From Streptosporangium amethystogenes (GTDB lineage Bacteria > Actinomycetota > Actinomycetes > Streptosporangiales > Streptosporangiaceae): 64,000 nt of DNA. Position numbers and translations under genes: made by a program. The notes under the pieces are model-generated. The model saw only the letters and a list, made by a program, of their open reading frames with translations, was not told the origin of the DNA and did not search any database. The stretch spans positions 1 to 64,000 of the forward strand of contig NZ_JOEQ01000019.1 of the NCBI RefSeq assembly GCF_000721075.1, written 5' to 3'. Positions 1-8,764 of the stretch are shown one piece after another. Within the stretch, counting starts at the first letter, position 1. Every line of letters begins with the position of its first letter.

Positions 1-611
1 GGCGGGGCGGGAGGGAGGGGCCGGGGCCGAGGTGGGGCGGGCGAGGGGGAGGGCGGGGCCGGTGAGGACGCGATGGGCGTCGGCGACTCCGGTTCGGGTT
101 CGGGGTCAGGCTTGGGTTCCGGCTTGGGTTCCGGTTTCGGTTCTGGCTTGATCGGAATGTCTGCCGGGTAGCCCGGTTTCTTCGGGGGGTCGATCTTCGA
201 GGGAGGCGTCGTCGGATAGTCCGGTTCGGGTTTCATCTCGGTGGGAGACACGACCACCTCCCCCGGCTCCCGGTTCACCCCGGGAGCCGGGGGAGCCACC
301 GTCGGGTGGTCGGGCTCGGGTTTCATCTCGGGGAACGGCATGGCCGGATATCCGGATCCCCGGCTCGCGGGGGAGGCCGCCGTGGAGCGGTCCGTCGGTT
401 CCGGGCGCGCTGAGCGGCCTGGGGCCGAGATCGGCTCCCCGGCGTACGAAACGCTTCGCGGGGCGGGCGGGCCGGCACCGCTCCCCGCCGGGAGTGCCGA
501 GAGCGCGGAAATGGGGGGTGCTCCGGCCAGCACGAGGGCCGCGATACAGGTCGCGAGGACCGCCGCGCCGAGCAGGCCTCGTCGTTGGATCCTCCGTCGA
601 TGCGTCGTCAC
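1..611 (-). CDS. Proline-rich exported protein, C-terminus beyond left edge
   Basis: The frame starts at GTG (611-609), just after an in-frame TAG, and stays open to the window edge, so the C-terminus is missing. Residues 1-40 form a classical signal peptide: a basic stretch (THRRRIQRRG), a hydrophobic core rich in Leu, Ala and Val, and small residues around Ala-36. The mature part is low complexity. Two copies of an EMKPEPD motif occur, followed by a Lys-Pro-Glu-Pro repeat run and then a Ser/Pro/Arg tail. No enzymatic domain is visible. Such tails usually span or bind the cell wall, which is an inference here. The frame is chosen over the competing frames because only it gives a signal peptide and regular KPEP repeats. 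Confidence 0.72.
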   Translation of the reverse strand, partial: MTTHRRRIQRRGLLGAAVLATCIAALVLAGAPPISALSALPAGSGAGPPAPRSVSYAGEPISAPGRSARPEPTDRSTAASPASRGSGYPAMPFPEMKPEPDHPTVAPPAPGVNREPGEVVVSPTEMKPEPDYPTTPPSKIDPPKKPGYPADIPIKPEPKPEPKPEPKPDPEPEPESPTPIASSPAPPSPSPAPPRPRPLPPAP

Positions 612-750
612 GCGAAGTTTCTAACATCACACGGAAAGTAATGGGCGGGTAACCGGAGAGTCGACATAGATCATCGTGTCGATGGCATACCGTCTGGTTG
701 GTACAGCCAATCTATTGACGCCCCCCCGAGTGGGTGCGGCAAGCTACATC

Positions 751-763
751 AGAACATCGTTCT
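751..763. promoter_or_regulatory. Inverted repeat upstream of the oxidoreductase gene
   Basis: AGAAC-ATC-GTTCT is a perfect 5-bp inverted repeat with a 3-bp centre. It lies 45 bp before the ATG of the luciferase-like oxidoreductase and 31 bp after a TTGACG hexamer (715-720). It may be an operator for a dimeric repressor; which one is unknown. Confidence 0.35.
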
Positions 764-808
764 AGGCGAAGGTCCCGGGACGGCGACCGCTGACACGGAG
801 GTGGCACG

Positions 809-1777
809 ATGACTGCAGGCCCGCGCTGGGGTATGACGGTTCCCTTCTACGACCGCTCACTGGCCGGTTCCAAGGAGCTGATCGCCGAACTCCCCGGACT
901 CGGCTACACCGACGCCTGGTCCGCCGAGGTCAACGGGGTCGACGGCTTCGTGCCCCTGGCGATGACCGCGGAATGGGCGCCGGAGATGCGGCTCGGCAGC
1001 GCGATCGTCCCGGTCTCCACCAGGGGACCCGGCCTGCTCGCCATGTCCGCCGCGACGCTCGCCGGCCTCGCCCCCGAGCGCTTCGTCCTGGGCATCGGGG
1101 CCTCCTCCCCGGCCATCGTGGAGCGCTGGAACGCCGGAGCGTTCGTCAAGCCGTTCGCCAGGACCAGGGACACCCTGCGCTTCCTGCGCAAGGCCCTCGC
1201 GGGAGAGAAGGTCACCGAGCGGTACGAGACGTTCGAGATCAAGGGGTTCAAGCTGGAGCGTGCTCCCAAGGTCCCGCCGAAGATCGTGCTCGCCGCGCTC
1301 CGTCCCCGCATGCTGCACCTGGCCGCCGACGAGGCCGACGGCGCGATCACCAACTGGCTCTCCCCACAGGACGTGCTAAAGGTCAGGGCCGAGATCGGCG
1401 AGGAGACCGAACTGATCGCCCGGCTGTTCGTGTGCGTCAGCGAGGACGCGGAGAAGGCACGCGAACTCGGACGCTGGATGCTCGCCAGCTACCTGACGGT
1501 CCCGGTCTACGCGGCCTTCCACGACTGGCTGGGGCGTGGGGAGACACTGCGGCCGATGCACGAGGCCTGGGCGGCCGGTGACCGGCAGGCGGCGCTCAAG
1601 GCCATCCCGGATGAGGTGGTGGACGACCTCATCGTGCACGGGGACGCCGCCACCTGCCGGGCCAGGATCCGGGAGTATGTGCGCAACGGCCTGAACACCC
1701 CGATCCTCGCCCCCATCCCCGGCGGCGAGGTCCCGATCACGCAGGCCGTACGAGATCTGGCCCCCGTCGAGGAGTGA
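809..1777 (+). CDS. LLM-class (luciferase-like) F420-dependent oxidoreductase
   Basis: 322 residues, a normal length for the bacterial luciferase-like monooxygenase family, whose actinobacterial members mostly use coenzyme F420. The N-terminal strand, the RLGSAIVPVSTRGP segment (about residues 61-74) and the FVLGIGASSP segment (about 92-101) are typical of the TIM-barrel cofactor site; the family's conserved C-terminal half follows. The start is the ATG at 809, preceded by GGAGG at suitable spacing. The amidase gene follows after 3 bp, so the two are probably co-transcribed and may act on related small substrates; no substrate can be named. Confidence 0.85.
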   Translation: MTAGPRWGMTVPFYDRSLAGSKELIAELPGLGYTDAWSAEVNGVDGFVPLAMTAEWAPEMRLGSAIVPVSTRGPGLLAMSAATLAGLAPERFVLGIGASSPAIVERWNAGAFVKPFARTRDTLRFLRKALAGEKVTERYETFEIKGFKLERAPKVPPKIVLAALRPRMLHLAADEADGAITNWLSPQDVLKVRAEIGEETELIARLFVCVSEDAEKARELGRWMLASYLTVPVYAAFHDWLGRGETLRPMHEAWAAGDRQAALKAIPDEVVDDLIVHGDAATCRARIREYVRNGLNTPILAPIPGGEVPITQAVRDLAPVEE

Positions 1778-1780
1778 CTC

Positions 1781-3196
1781 TTGCACGACCTGTTGAAGCT
1801 GGACGCGCTGGGACAGGCGCAGGCCGTACGGAAGGGAGAGGCGTCCCCGAGGGAGCTCGCCGAGGCGGCGATCGCCCGGATCGAGGCGTGCGACGGCGCG
1901 ATCAACGCGGTGGTCCACCGCAGATTCGAACGGGCGTTGGAGGAGGCGGACAAGGTCGAGTCCGACGCTCCCTTCGCGGGGGTGCCGACGCTGCTGAAGG
2001 ACCTGGGCTGGGGCATGGCCGGTGAGCCGTACCGCGCGGGATCGCGAACCCTCGACGGGATCTCGGCGGAGCGCGACGGCTACGCGGTGGCCAAGCTGCG
2101 CCGGGCGGGGTTCACGATCCTGGGCCGGACCAACACCCCGGAGTTCGGCACCGCGATCACCACCGAGCCGGTGGCGTTCGGCCCGACCCGCAACCCGTAC
2201 GACCTGCGCTACAGCAGCGGCGGGTCGAGCGGCGGATCCGCGGCGGCGGTGGCGGCGGGCATGGTCGCGGTGGCCACGGCCAGCGACGGCGGCGGATCGA
2301 TCCGGATCCCGGCGAGCATGTGCGGACTGGTCGGACTGAAGCCCAGCAGGGGCAGGGTCAGCTCGGGGCCGTCGGCGGGCGAGCCCTGGGCGGGCTTCTC
2401 GGCCGCGGGTCTGCTCTGTCGTACGGTCAGGGACAGCGCGGCGACCCTCGACGTGGTCGCGGGGGCGATGCCGGGCGATCCGTACGGCGCGTCCGCCTGG
2501 CGGCGCCCGCTCGCCGAGGAGGTCGGAGCCGACCCCGGGCGGCTGCGGATCGGCTTCCTCACCGAGCATCCGGACGGGACCGTCCCGCCGGAGGCGGACC
2601 TGGTGGCCGCGGTCACCGGGGCCGCCGGGCTGCTGGCGGCGCTGGGGCACGACGTCGAGCCGGGGGGACCGCCCGCACTCGCCGAGGACGGCTTCGCCAC
2701 GCACTTCGGCACCATCGTCGCCGCCCACGTGGCCGCCGACCTGGAGGACATCGGGCGCTGGCGCGGCAGACCCGTGGAGCTGGACGAGCTGGAGACGCGC
2801 AACCGGATCCTGGGCGCGACGGGTCGCGAGCTCGGTGCGGTCGACTACCTGGCCTCGCGCGACTGGATCGACGGGTTCCGGCGGCGGATGGCCGCCTGGT
2901 GGGAATCCCACGACCTGCTTCTCATGCCGTCCCTGGGGGTGGTGCCCTTCCGGCTCGGCCGACTGCCCGCGGACGACGTCAGCCTCTCGCGGGGCCTGAC
3001 CAACCAGGCGGTGGCGTTCACCTCGCCGATCAACGCCACCGGACAGCCCGCGATCGCCCTGCCGCTGCACCGCACCGCGGACGGCTTGCCGGTAGGCGTG
3101 CAACTGGTCGCCGCGGCGGGACGGGAGGACCTGCTCATCCGGGTGGCCGCCCAGATCGAGGCGGAGCGACCCTTCCAGCACACGGCGATGCGCTGA
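1781..3196 (+). CDS. Amidase signature family hydrolase
   Basis: 471 residues starting at TTG (1781), 3 bp after the oxidoreductase stop. The Ser-cisSer-Lys triad of the family can be read: Lys73 in PTLLKDLGW, the glycine/serine-rich GGSSGGS loop at 147-153 with the bridging Ser, and the nucleophile Ser173 in GGGSIRIPAS. The GLVGLKPSRG stretch after it is also typical. The enzyme should hydrolyse a carboxamide in the cytosol. It is too short and lacks the context for a GatA subunit (no gatB or gatC nearby), so a catabolic amidase paired with the preceding F420-type enzyme is the better reading. Confidence 0.87.
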   Translation: MHDLLKLDALGQAQAVRKGEASPRELAEAAIARIEACDGAINAVVHRRFERALEEADKVESDAPFAGVPTLLKDLGWGMAGEPYRAGSRTLDGISAERDGYAVAKLRRAGFTILGRTNTPEFGTAITTEPVAFGPTRNPYDLRYSSGGSSGGSAAAVAAGMVAVATASDGGGSIRIPASMCGLVGLKPSRGRVSSGPSAGEPWAGFSAAGLLCRTVRDSAATLDVVAGAMPGDPYGASAWRRPLAEEVGADPGRLRIGFLTEHPDGTVPPEADLVAAVTGAAGLLAALGHDVEPGGPPALAEDGFATHFGTIVAAHVAADLEDIGRWRGRPVELDELETRNRILGATGRELGAVDYLASRDWIDGFRRRMAAWWESHDLLLMPSLGVVPFRLGRLPADDVSLSRGLTNQAVAFTSPINATGQPAIALPLHRTADGLPVGVQLVAAAGREDLLIRVAAQIEAERPFQHTAMR

Positions 3197-3375
3197 CCCG
3201 AATTTTTTCGGGATATCTGGTGATATCGGGGAGCGGATGGACGGGAGCGGCGGCAGGGGCGTGATCGTCCCGGCCGTGGCCGGCGTTCGGGAACCGTATC
3301 GGAAAATCACGCGTTATATCGTGAAGTGGCGGGGTAGTACGCCACCAGGCGAACGTGCTTCCGAGAGGAATCCCC

Positions 3376-3714
3376 ATGGCGAAGGCGGCGCGCGCGGCAC
3401 AGGCGTGGAAGACGTACAGGAGTGTGTCGAAGCCGGGCTCGCCCGGTCTCGGCGCTCGCCTGCGGGCCCTCCCCAAGATGATCGGCGCGGTCATACGCGG
3501 GCAGTACCCCGGTATGAGCAAGGGCAAGCTGGCCATGATGGGCCTTGGCGTGCTCTACATCATCTCGCCGATCGACGTCATCCCCGACTTCCTGGTTCTC
3601 ATCGGGGTGGCCGACGACTTCGGCGTCTTCCTGTGGCTGATGAGCTCCCTGCTCGGCGAGGGCGGACGCTACGTCGACTGGGAGCGTGACCGGGTCAGAG
3701 CTGTTCCATCCTGA
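3376..3714 (+). CDS. DUF1232 (YkvA-type) small membrane-associated protein
   Basis: 112 residues from ATG 3376, chosen because GAGAGGAA lies 6 bp upstream; a GTG at 3355 would add seven residues without a better ribosome site. The family motif YIISPIDVIPDF is at 61-72, followed by a hydrophobic segment and an Asp-Asp pair (IGVADDFG). Function is unknown for the family; a membrane-associated role is presumed. The last 20 bp overlap the end of the convergent amidohydrolase gene. Confidence 0.85.
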   Translation: MAKAARAAQAWKTYRSVSKPGSPGLGARLRALPKMIGAVIRGQYPGMSKGKLAMMGLGVLYIISPIDVIPDFLVLIGVADDFGVFLWLMSSLLGEGGRYVDWERDRVRAVPS

Positions 3715-4891
3715 GCCAGGCGCGAGAGGGCAGCGGGTGGCCGAACAGGCGGGCGGCGTTGCCGTAGGCCACCCGGGCGATGTCGGCGGGCGGCAGGCTG
3801 CCCAGGTTCGTGGCGACGGCCTGCTGGGTGTCGGGCCAGGTGGAGTCGGAGTGCGGGTAGCCGCTCTCCAGCAGCACGTGCTCCAGCCCGACGGCGAGCC
3901 GCACCCCGGACAGGGCGTGGTCGTTGAGCGTGCCGAAGAAGAAGTTCCTGCGCAGGACCTCGCTGGGCTTCAGGCCACCCTCCCAGGAGGCCTCGCCGGC
4001 CACCGGGTGGTCGAGCGCGTAGTCGGCCCGCTCGGCGAGCATCGGCAGCCAGCCCACGCCCCCCTCGACGATGAGGATCCGCAGCGCGGGGAAGCGCAGC
4101 GGGATGCCCGACCAGAGCCAGTCGGCACAGGCGAACATGGCGCTTGTCGGCATCAGCGTGGTGATCGCCTCGATCGGGGTGTCCGGCGAGGGGACGGGTG
4201 CCCAGGAGCCGGCGCCGGCGTTCAGGCAGACGACCGTGCCCGTCTCCTCACAGGCCTGGAAGAACGGGTCCCAGTGGTCGCTGTGGATGGACGGCAGACG
4301 TAGCCGGGTGGGGAACTCGGGGAAGAGCACCGCCTTGAAGCCGCGCGCCGCGTTGTCGCGGACCTCCTTGGCGGCGATCTCGGGGTCGGTCAGCCAGGGC
4401 AGCTGCAGCGCGATGATCCGCTCCGGATAGGTGCCCGCCCAGACGTCCACGTGCCAGTCGTTCCACGCGCGCAGGATCGCCAGGCCGAGCTCCTGGTCGC
4501 GGGTCTTGGCGAAGACCATGCCCGACTGCCCGGCCAGCATGCCGGGGAAGCAGAGCGCGGCCCAGACGCCGGCGCGGTCCATGTCCTCGATCCGGGCCTC
4601 GATGTCGTGGCAGCCGGGACGCATGTGCTCGAACCGCACCGGGTCGAGCGTCCACTGCTCGCGGGGCAGACCGGCGCCCACGTCGAGGCCGGCGCAGGGG
4701 TAGGTGGCACCGCCGTAACGCCAGACCTGGTGACCCGAGTCGGTCTCGACCACCTTGGGAGCCAGCTCGGCGTACTTCTCCGGCAGCCGGTCGTCGAACA
4801 TGTCGGGCGGCTCGATCAGGTGGTCGTCGGCTGAAATGATCACATAGTCCCGCCGCCTGGGCTCGGGGTCGGGGAGCAGCGGCGTAGTCAC
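3695..4891 (-). CDS. Amidohydrolase family 2 (ACMSD-like TIM barrel) protein
   Basis: About 398 residues from GTG 4891; an in-frame GTG at 4921 would give 408. I prefer 4891 because neither start has a clear ribosome site and a weak TTGAAC/CATACG promoter-like pair ends at 4891, which would make the mRNA leaderless. The N-terminal ADDHLIEPPDMF carries the Asp-x-His metal motif seen in many actinobacterial members. A C-terminal half with ESGYPHSDSTWPDT and a final GNAARLFG helix match the family (PF04909). These enzymes hydrolyse or decarboxylate small substrates; the substrate here is unknown. The gene is isolated on this strand. Confidence 0.83.
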   Translation of the reverse strand: MTTPLLPDPEPRRRDYVIISADDHLIEPPDMFDDRLPEKYAELAPKVVETDSGHQVWRYGGATYPCAGLDVGAGLPREQWTLDPVRFEHMRPGCHDIEARIEDMDRAGVWAALCFPGMLAGQSGMVFAKTRDQELGLAILRAWNDWHVDVWAGTYPERIIALQLPWLTDPEIAAKEVRDNAARGFKAVLFPEFPTRLRLPSIHSDHWDPFFQACEETGTVVCLNAGAGSWAPVPSPDTPIEAITTLMPTSAMFACADWLWSGIPLRFPALRILIVEGGVGWLPMLAERADYALDHPVAGEASWEGGLKPSEVLRRNFFFGTLNDHALSGVRLAVGLEHVLLESGYPHSDSTWPDTQQAVATNLGSLPPADIARVAYGNAARLFGHPLPSRAWLRMEQL

Positions 4892-5039
4892 ACGGTCAAC
4901 CGTATGACGCTGGAATAACACTGTTCAAGCCGCAAGGTCTCCGGTTGGTATCTCTGTCTCCCAAGACGTCTCTTACAGGCGCCCTACGGGACCACCGGCT
5001 AGCCTGTCTGGCGGTGGATCTCGCGTGACGGGGGCAGAG

Positions 5040-5726
5040 ATGCGAGTGGTGGTTCCGGCGCGGGGCGACATACCGCACGTCGTGCGTCTGGCGCTGCTGT
5101 TCGTGCTCGCGATCTCCACGATGATCGTCCATTTCAACCAGGCGCCACCCCTGCGGCCCGCCTCGGAGCTCATCTCGGACCTGCGGGCGGGCGGGGTGAC
5201 CAAGGTCGTCTACGACCGCAACTGGCCCGCCTACGGCACGCTGACGTGGTCGCACGGGCCGCTCTCCTGGAGTCAGGCCCGCTTCGACCAGCCCGACGAC
5301 GTCTGGGACCCCGAGACCACCCGGCTGCTCCCCGAGGCCCTTGAGCGGCGCCAGGGGGCTTTCCTGGCCCAGGTGCGCGCCGCGGCCGACCCCGGCGTGG
5401 AGATCGTGCGCACCGAGGGCTTCGGCGGCCTGATGGGCTCGCCCGCCTACGGGCGCTGGTGGGCCCCCTTCGGCCCGGTGGCGGTGGCGGCGGAGGTGCT
5501 CGCCTGGCTGCTCATGCTGACCCGGCCGAACCCCCGCTACGCCAGCCGCTGGGCGTGGTTCTGGATGTTCCTCACCGGCGGCTCGCTGCTCTACGTCCTG
5601 CTGGAGCCCCATCCCCTGTGGCGCGGACCGTACGAGGTGCTGCCCGCACCGGCCAGAATCGACGGCACGCGGGGGTTCGCGATCGCGGTGGCGCTCCTTT
5701 TCGGTATGGCCATGGTCAACGCATGA
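5040..5726 (+). CDS. Membrane protein, first of two tandem paralogues
   Basis: 228 residues from ATG 5040; a GTG at 5025 is an alternative. Layout: transmembrane helix near residues 12-32 (VVRLALLFVLAIS), an extracytoplasmic domain of about 120 residues, then helices near VAVAAEVLAWLLML, FWMFLTGGSLLYVL and FAIAVALLFGMAM. The motif RWAWFWMF followed by LEPHPLW recurs in the next gene as RWAWLWLF and LEPRPLW, so the two are a duplication. No known domain is recognised. The next gene starts 20 bp downstream, so an operon is likely. Confidence 0.75.
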   Translation: MRVVVPARGDIPHVVRLALLFVLAISTMIVHFNQAPPLRPASELISDLRAGGVTKVVYDRNWPAYGTLTWSHGPLSWSQARFDQPDDVWDPETTRLLPEALERRQGAFLAQVRAAADPGVEIVRTEGFGGLMGSPAYGRWWAPFGPVAVAAEVLAWLLMLTRPNPRYASRWAWFWMFLTGGSLLYVLLEPHPLWRGPYEVLPAPARIDGTRGFAIAVALLFGMAMVNA

Positions 5727-5746
5727 CCATGGGGTAGTAATGGGAC

Positions 5747-6445
5747 ATGATTCCCGCCGTGGTCGAAGTCCGTCATGGTTGGCGGATCCTCGGGCTGACC
5801 ATCCGGACGGTGCTCCTGCTCGTCCTGATCTTCGGGGGCCTGGTCGCCGCGCTGAGCCTCACTCCCCGGCCGGGGACGCGGGCCGAACTTCGCGCCGCGG
5901 CGGCGGCCGACCGCGTCTCCCTCCTCGAGTACGACGAGCAGGCAGGTGCGATCCAGCGGATCCGCTGGGCCCAGGGCACGCTGATCTGGCGTGAGATCGG
6001 CCCGGAGGCGCTCCTGGCGAAACAGCCTGCCTACACGAGGGCGGATCTCAGGGGCGACCTGGGCCGGAGCCGGATCAGGGCGACCGAGCCGGACGACTCC
6101 GACAGAGTGGAGCTCGTGCCCTCCTGGGTCGGAAAGGTGCCTGCGGCCGTCGGCGGCGTGTGGGTGATCGGCGCCTGGGTGCTTGCCTTCCTGATCATGC
6201 TCGGTTCGACGCCCAGGCTGGGCAACCGGTGGGCCTGGCTCTGGCTCTTCACCGTCGGGCAGACCGGCGCGCTGCTGTTCCTGCTGCTCGAACCCCGCCC
6301 GCTCTGGTTCGAGGCCGGGCGGCGCCCCGCGCCGCGCGAGCGACTCGGCGGGGTACGGGGTTTCCTGCTGGCGATCGGGGTGGGCCTGCTCTCCGCGGGG
6401 CTGACGTTGAGCGCCGGCGCATTGCTGAACCTCGTCGGCGGCTAG
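5747..6445 (+). CDS. Membrane protein, second tandem paralogue
   Basis: 232 residues from ATG 5747. It has the same order as its neighbour: N-terminal helix (TIRTVLLLVLIFGGLVAAL), soluble domain containing WAQGTLIWRE, then three C-terminal helices with NRWAWLWLF and LEPRPLW. The soluble domain differs more from the paralogue than the helices do, which suggests sensing or binding divergence after duplication (inference). No enzymatic residues stand out. Confidence 0.75.
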   Translation: MIPAVVEVRHGWRILGLTIRTVLLLVLIFGGLVAALSLTPRPGTRAELRAAAAADRVSLLEYDEQAGAIQRIRWAQGTLIWREIGPEALLAKQPAYTRADLRGDLGRSRIRATEPDDSDRVELVPSWVGKVPAAVGGVWVIGAWVLAFLIMLGSTPRLGNRWAWLWLFTVGQTGALLFLLLEPRPLWFEAGRRPAPRERLGGVRGFLLAIGVGLLSAGLTLSAGALLNLVGG

Positions 6446-6505
6446 GCTCTGCGGCTTTCCGTCGGGTCCACCCCCGGGTGCCGCGGTTCAGGCGGGTTCT
6501 TCCGG

Positions 6506-7363
6506 TCAGGTGCCGGCACGCTCCGCCGGTGCGGGCTGTTCGGGGCCGTCCGGGAATTCGGCGGGTTCGCCGGGCTCCGGACCGCCGGTCGTGGCCGCGG
6601 CCCTGAGATCGGCGGCCTCCCTGCGGATCAGCAGCGCCCAGCCGCCGATCGCGACCCCGATGAACAGCCACCACTGCACGCCGTACGCCAGGTTGAGCCC
6701 GCCTCCCCCGCCGACGTCCGGCGCCGGAACGGGTTCCGGCGCGGCGGTGGCCGCGGGTGACTGCCCGGTCAACTCGACGTACCCGCCGAGAAGCCGGTAC
6801 GGCAGGCGGCTGCCGATCGTCTCGGTGTTGATCAGCAGGACCTGGCCCGTGGGCAGGCCCGCTCGGTCCCGAATGCCCGAGGTCTCCTCGGTTTCGGTGG
6901 GCCGTAGCCTGCCGGTGACAGTTACCTCACCTGAGGACGGGGCGGGGACCTCGGGGAGGGCGTCGGCCGTGGCACCCGCCTTGACCCAGCCTCGGTTCAC
7001 CAGCACACCGGTGCCGTTCGGGGAGATCAACGGGGTCAGCACGTAGAAGCCGACCACCTTGTTCTGGGTGCGGCGTCTGACCAGGAGCTGGGCGTCCGCG
7101 TCGTACCTGCCGCCGACCGTGACGGGGCGGTATTTGTCCTGCACGGAGACGGTGCCGCCGGGCGAGGTCAGCTCTTCCACGGAGACGGGGGCGGTGGCGA
7201 GGTTGCGCGTGATCTGGTCGCTGCTGGTGGATCTTTCCGTGAAACGCCCGAACTGCCACTGGCCCAGCAGCACGAAAGCGGGGATGACCAGTAACACCAC
7301 CACGTGCAGAGCCAGCCATCGGGGAGTCAGCAGAAACCGGTACACGCTCTCAAGAGTAGGCAT
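6506..7363 (-). CDS. SURF1 family cytochrome oxidase assembly protein
   Basis: 285 residues. An N-terminal membrane helix (residues 17-38) is followed by LGQWQFGRF, the family's W-Q-x-x-R signature, then a periplasmic-side domain containing VGFYVLTPL and LVNRGWV (121-127), GYVELTGQ near 195, and a C-terminal helix at about 228-246. This order is diagnostic for SURF1, which helps insert heme a and assemble the aa3-type terminal oxidase. A Pro/Gly linker (206-223) before the last helix is longer than usual. No oxidase genes are nearby. Confidence 0.9.
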   Translation of the reverse strand: MPTLESVYRFLLTPRWLALHVVVLLVIPAFVLLGQWQFGRFTERSTSSDQITRNLATAPVSVEELTSPGGTVSVQDKYRPVTVGGRYDADAQLLVRRRTQNKVVGFYVLTPLISPNGTGVLVNRGWVKAGATADALPEVPAPSSGEVTVTGRLRPTETEETSGIRDRAGLPTGQVLLINTETIGSRLPYRLLGGYVELTGQSPAATAAPEPVPAPDVGGGGGLNLAYGVQWWLFIGVAIGGWALLIRREAADLRAAATTGGPEPGEPAEFPDGPEQPAPAERAGT

Positions 7364-7550
7364 CGGGAGTGTCGCCCCGTCCTTCGAGTGCGCTTTTGGG
7401 AGTGGCGGGGGGTGCCTGTGGGCGTAGTAAGGTGCCCGGAACCGCGCGATCGTCGGATGTCATGGAAAATTCCATGGACACTCCGGAGATCGCATATGGT
7501 CGGCTGAAATATCCCCCGGGACGTTCCACCACCCTCGGAGCCTGCTCCTG

Positions 7551-8204
7551 ATGACTGTGCTCATGCCCGCTCCCACGGCTCCGATCGCACTCCCCAGTCT
7601 CGGCGCTCTGCTACGGCATGCCGCCCCCCGGGCGTTCGAGAGCATGATGCTTCCCGTTCTCGTCTTCTACGTCGCGCTGATCTTCACCAACTCGGATGTC
7701 GCGATCGCGGTGGCGGCACTCTGGGTCTACGGCGGGATCGCCTGGCGACTGGCCAGGCGGAGCGAGGCACCCGGCACGCTCATGCTGGCGGCGGGCACGA
7801 TCACGGTCAGGGTGGTGCTGACCGTGGCGACGGGCAACCCCATCGTGTTCTTCCTCCAGCCCTGCCTCGGGGTGTTCTGCGTGAGCATGGGTTTCCTGCT
7901 CACCGCGCCGTTGCGGCGGCCGTTGATCCGGCGGGTGGTGGCCGATCTCGTGCCGTTGCCCGACCAGGTGACGGAGCACCCGCGGATGCGCCGGTTCTTC
8001 GTGTCACAGTCGGTGCTGTGGGGTTGCGCGCAACTGCTGAACGCGGCGCTGAGCCTGTGGCTGCTGCTCAGCCAGTCTCTGGAGACCTACCTGCTGGTGC
8101 GCACCTCGGCGGTCGCGGTGCTGCTCGGCGGCGCGGCACTGATCTCGGTGCTCAGTCTCCGGCACTGCCTGCGGGGGCTGGAGACACGGGGGCCGGAGGA
8201 CTGA
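7551..8204 (+). CDS. VC0807-like multi-pass membrane protein
   Basis: 217 residues with five or six predicted helices (for example SMMLPVLVFYVALIF, FFLQPCLGVFCVSMGFLL and SLWLLLSQSLETYLL). The pattern FLTAPLRRPLIRRVVADLVP with a conserved helix pair resembles the VC0807 family, whose function is not established. The start is ATG 7551, with GGAG 10 bp upstream. The 3' end overlaps the convergent HxlR gene by 53 bp. Confidence 0.65.
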   Translation: MTVLMPAPTAPIALPSLGALLRHAAPRAFESMMLPVLVFYVALIFTNSDVAIAVAALWVYGGIAWRLARRSEAPGTLMLAAGTITVRVVLTVATGNPIVFFLQPCLGVFCVSMGFLLTAPLRRPLIRRVVADLVPLPDQVTEHPRMRRFFVSQSVLWGCAQLLNAALSLWLLLSQSLETYLLVRTSAVAVLLGGAALISVLSLRHCLRGLETRGPED

Positions 8205-8697
8205 GGCGCATGCCGGGTCCGGGAAGCGCGGTGACCTCTCGCGGACCGGACACCTCGTGTCCCTTGGCGCAGCGGAAGTGCTGCTCGAGCGGAGCGCCGC
8301 AGCCGCGGTGGGTGAGGAGTGTCGGCGGCCCCTCGTGGTCGCTGAGATACCTGTCGCCCCACTGCATCAGGGCCACCAAGGTCGGGTAGAGGTCGAGACC
8401 CATCTGGGTCAGCCGGTATTCGTCGCGCTGCCGCTGCCCGGGTTCGCGGTAGGGCACCTTGCGCAGCAGTCCCTTCTCCACGAGACGGGCCAGCCTGGCG
8501 CTGAGCACCTGCCTGGGTGCTCCCGTGGCGGCCTGCATGTCGGCGAAACGCCGTACCCCGCTGAACGCCTCGCGCAGCACCAGGAACGTCCACTTCTCGC
8601 CGACGATGCCAAGGGCGCGCTCGATGGAACAGTTCTCCAGCCGCAGGGGCAGGTTGCCGGGAGCCGCCTCACTCATGTGCGAATCGTAAGTCGCCAT
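8152..8697 (-). CDS. HxlR family winged-helix transcriptional regulator
   Basis: 181 residues from ATG 8697, chosen for GGAGG 7 bp upstream. The N-terminal NCSIERALGIVGEKWTFLVL is the classical HxlR opening (Cys followed by I-G-x-K-W), then a winged helix with RQVLSARLARL as recognition helix and YRLTQMGLDLYP wing. The C-terminus adds about 60 residues: THRGCGAPLEQHFRCAKGHEV has Cys and His that may bind a metal, followed by a Pro/Ala tail. It faces the divergent acetyltransferase gene and probably controls it and itself. Confidence 0.85.
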   Translation of the reverse strand: MATYDSHMSEAAPGNLPLRLENCSIERALGIVGEKWTFLVLREAFSGVRRFADMQAATGAPRQVLSARLARLVEKGLLRKVPYREPGQRQRDEYRLTQMGLDLYPTLVALMQWGDRYLSDHEGPPTLLTHRGCGAPLEQHFRCAKGHEVSGPREVTALPGPGMRLSPPAPVSPAPAGSAGD

Positions 8698-8728
8698 GGC
8701 GCCACCTCCAACGCGCACCTAAGTCTAC

Positions 8729-8756
8729 TTGACATACTCAGCTCTCTTGCGAGAAT
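8729..8756 (+). promoter_or_regulatory. Sigma-70-like promoter for the acetyltransferase gene
   Basis: TTGACA (8729-8734) is a perfect -35 hexamer. With a 16-bp spacer the -10 would be GAGAAT (8751-8756, four of six). The transcript would start close to the ATG at 8765, so the mRNA would be leaderless or nearly so. AAGT-CT-ACTT (8721-8730) overlaps the -35 and could be the HxlR site. Confidence 0.5.
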
Positions 8757-8764
8757 CTGAGTCC

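Noticed and set aside
1376..3310. 644-codon minus-strand frame across the amidase
   Set aside because: Antisense shadow of the amidase, rich in Arg/Gly/Pro with no domain pattern.
3197..3375. GATATC repeats as a possible operator
   Set aside because: Only the self-complementary hexamer repeats; no longer symmetry.
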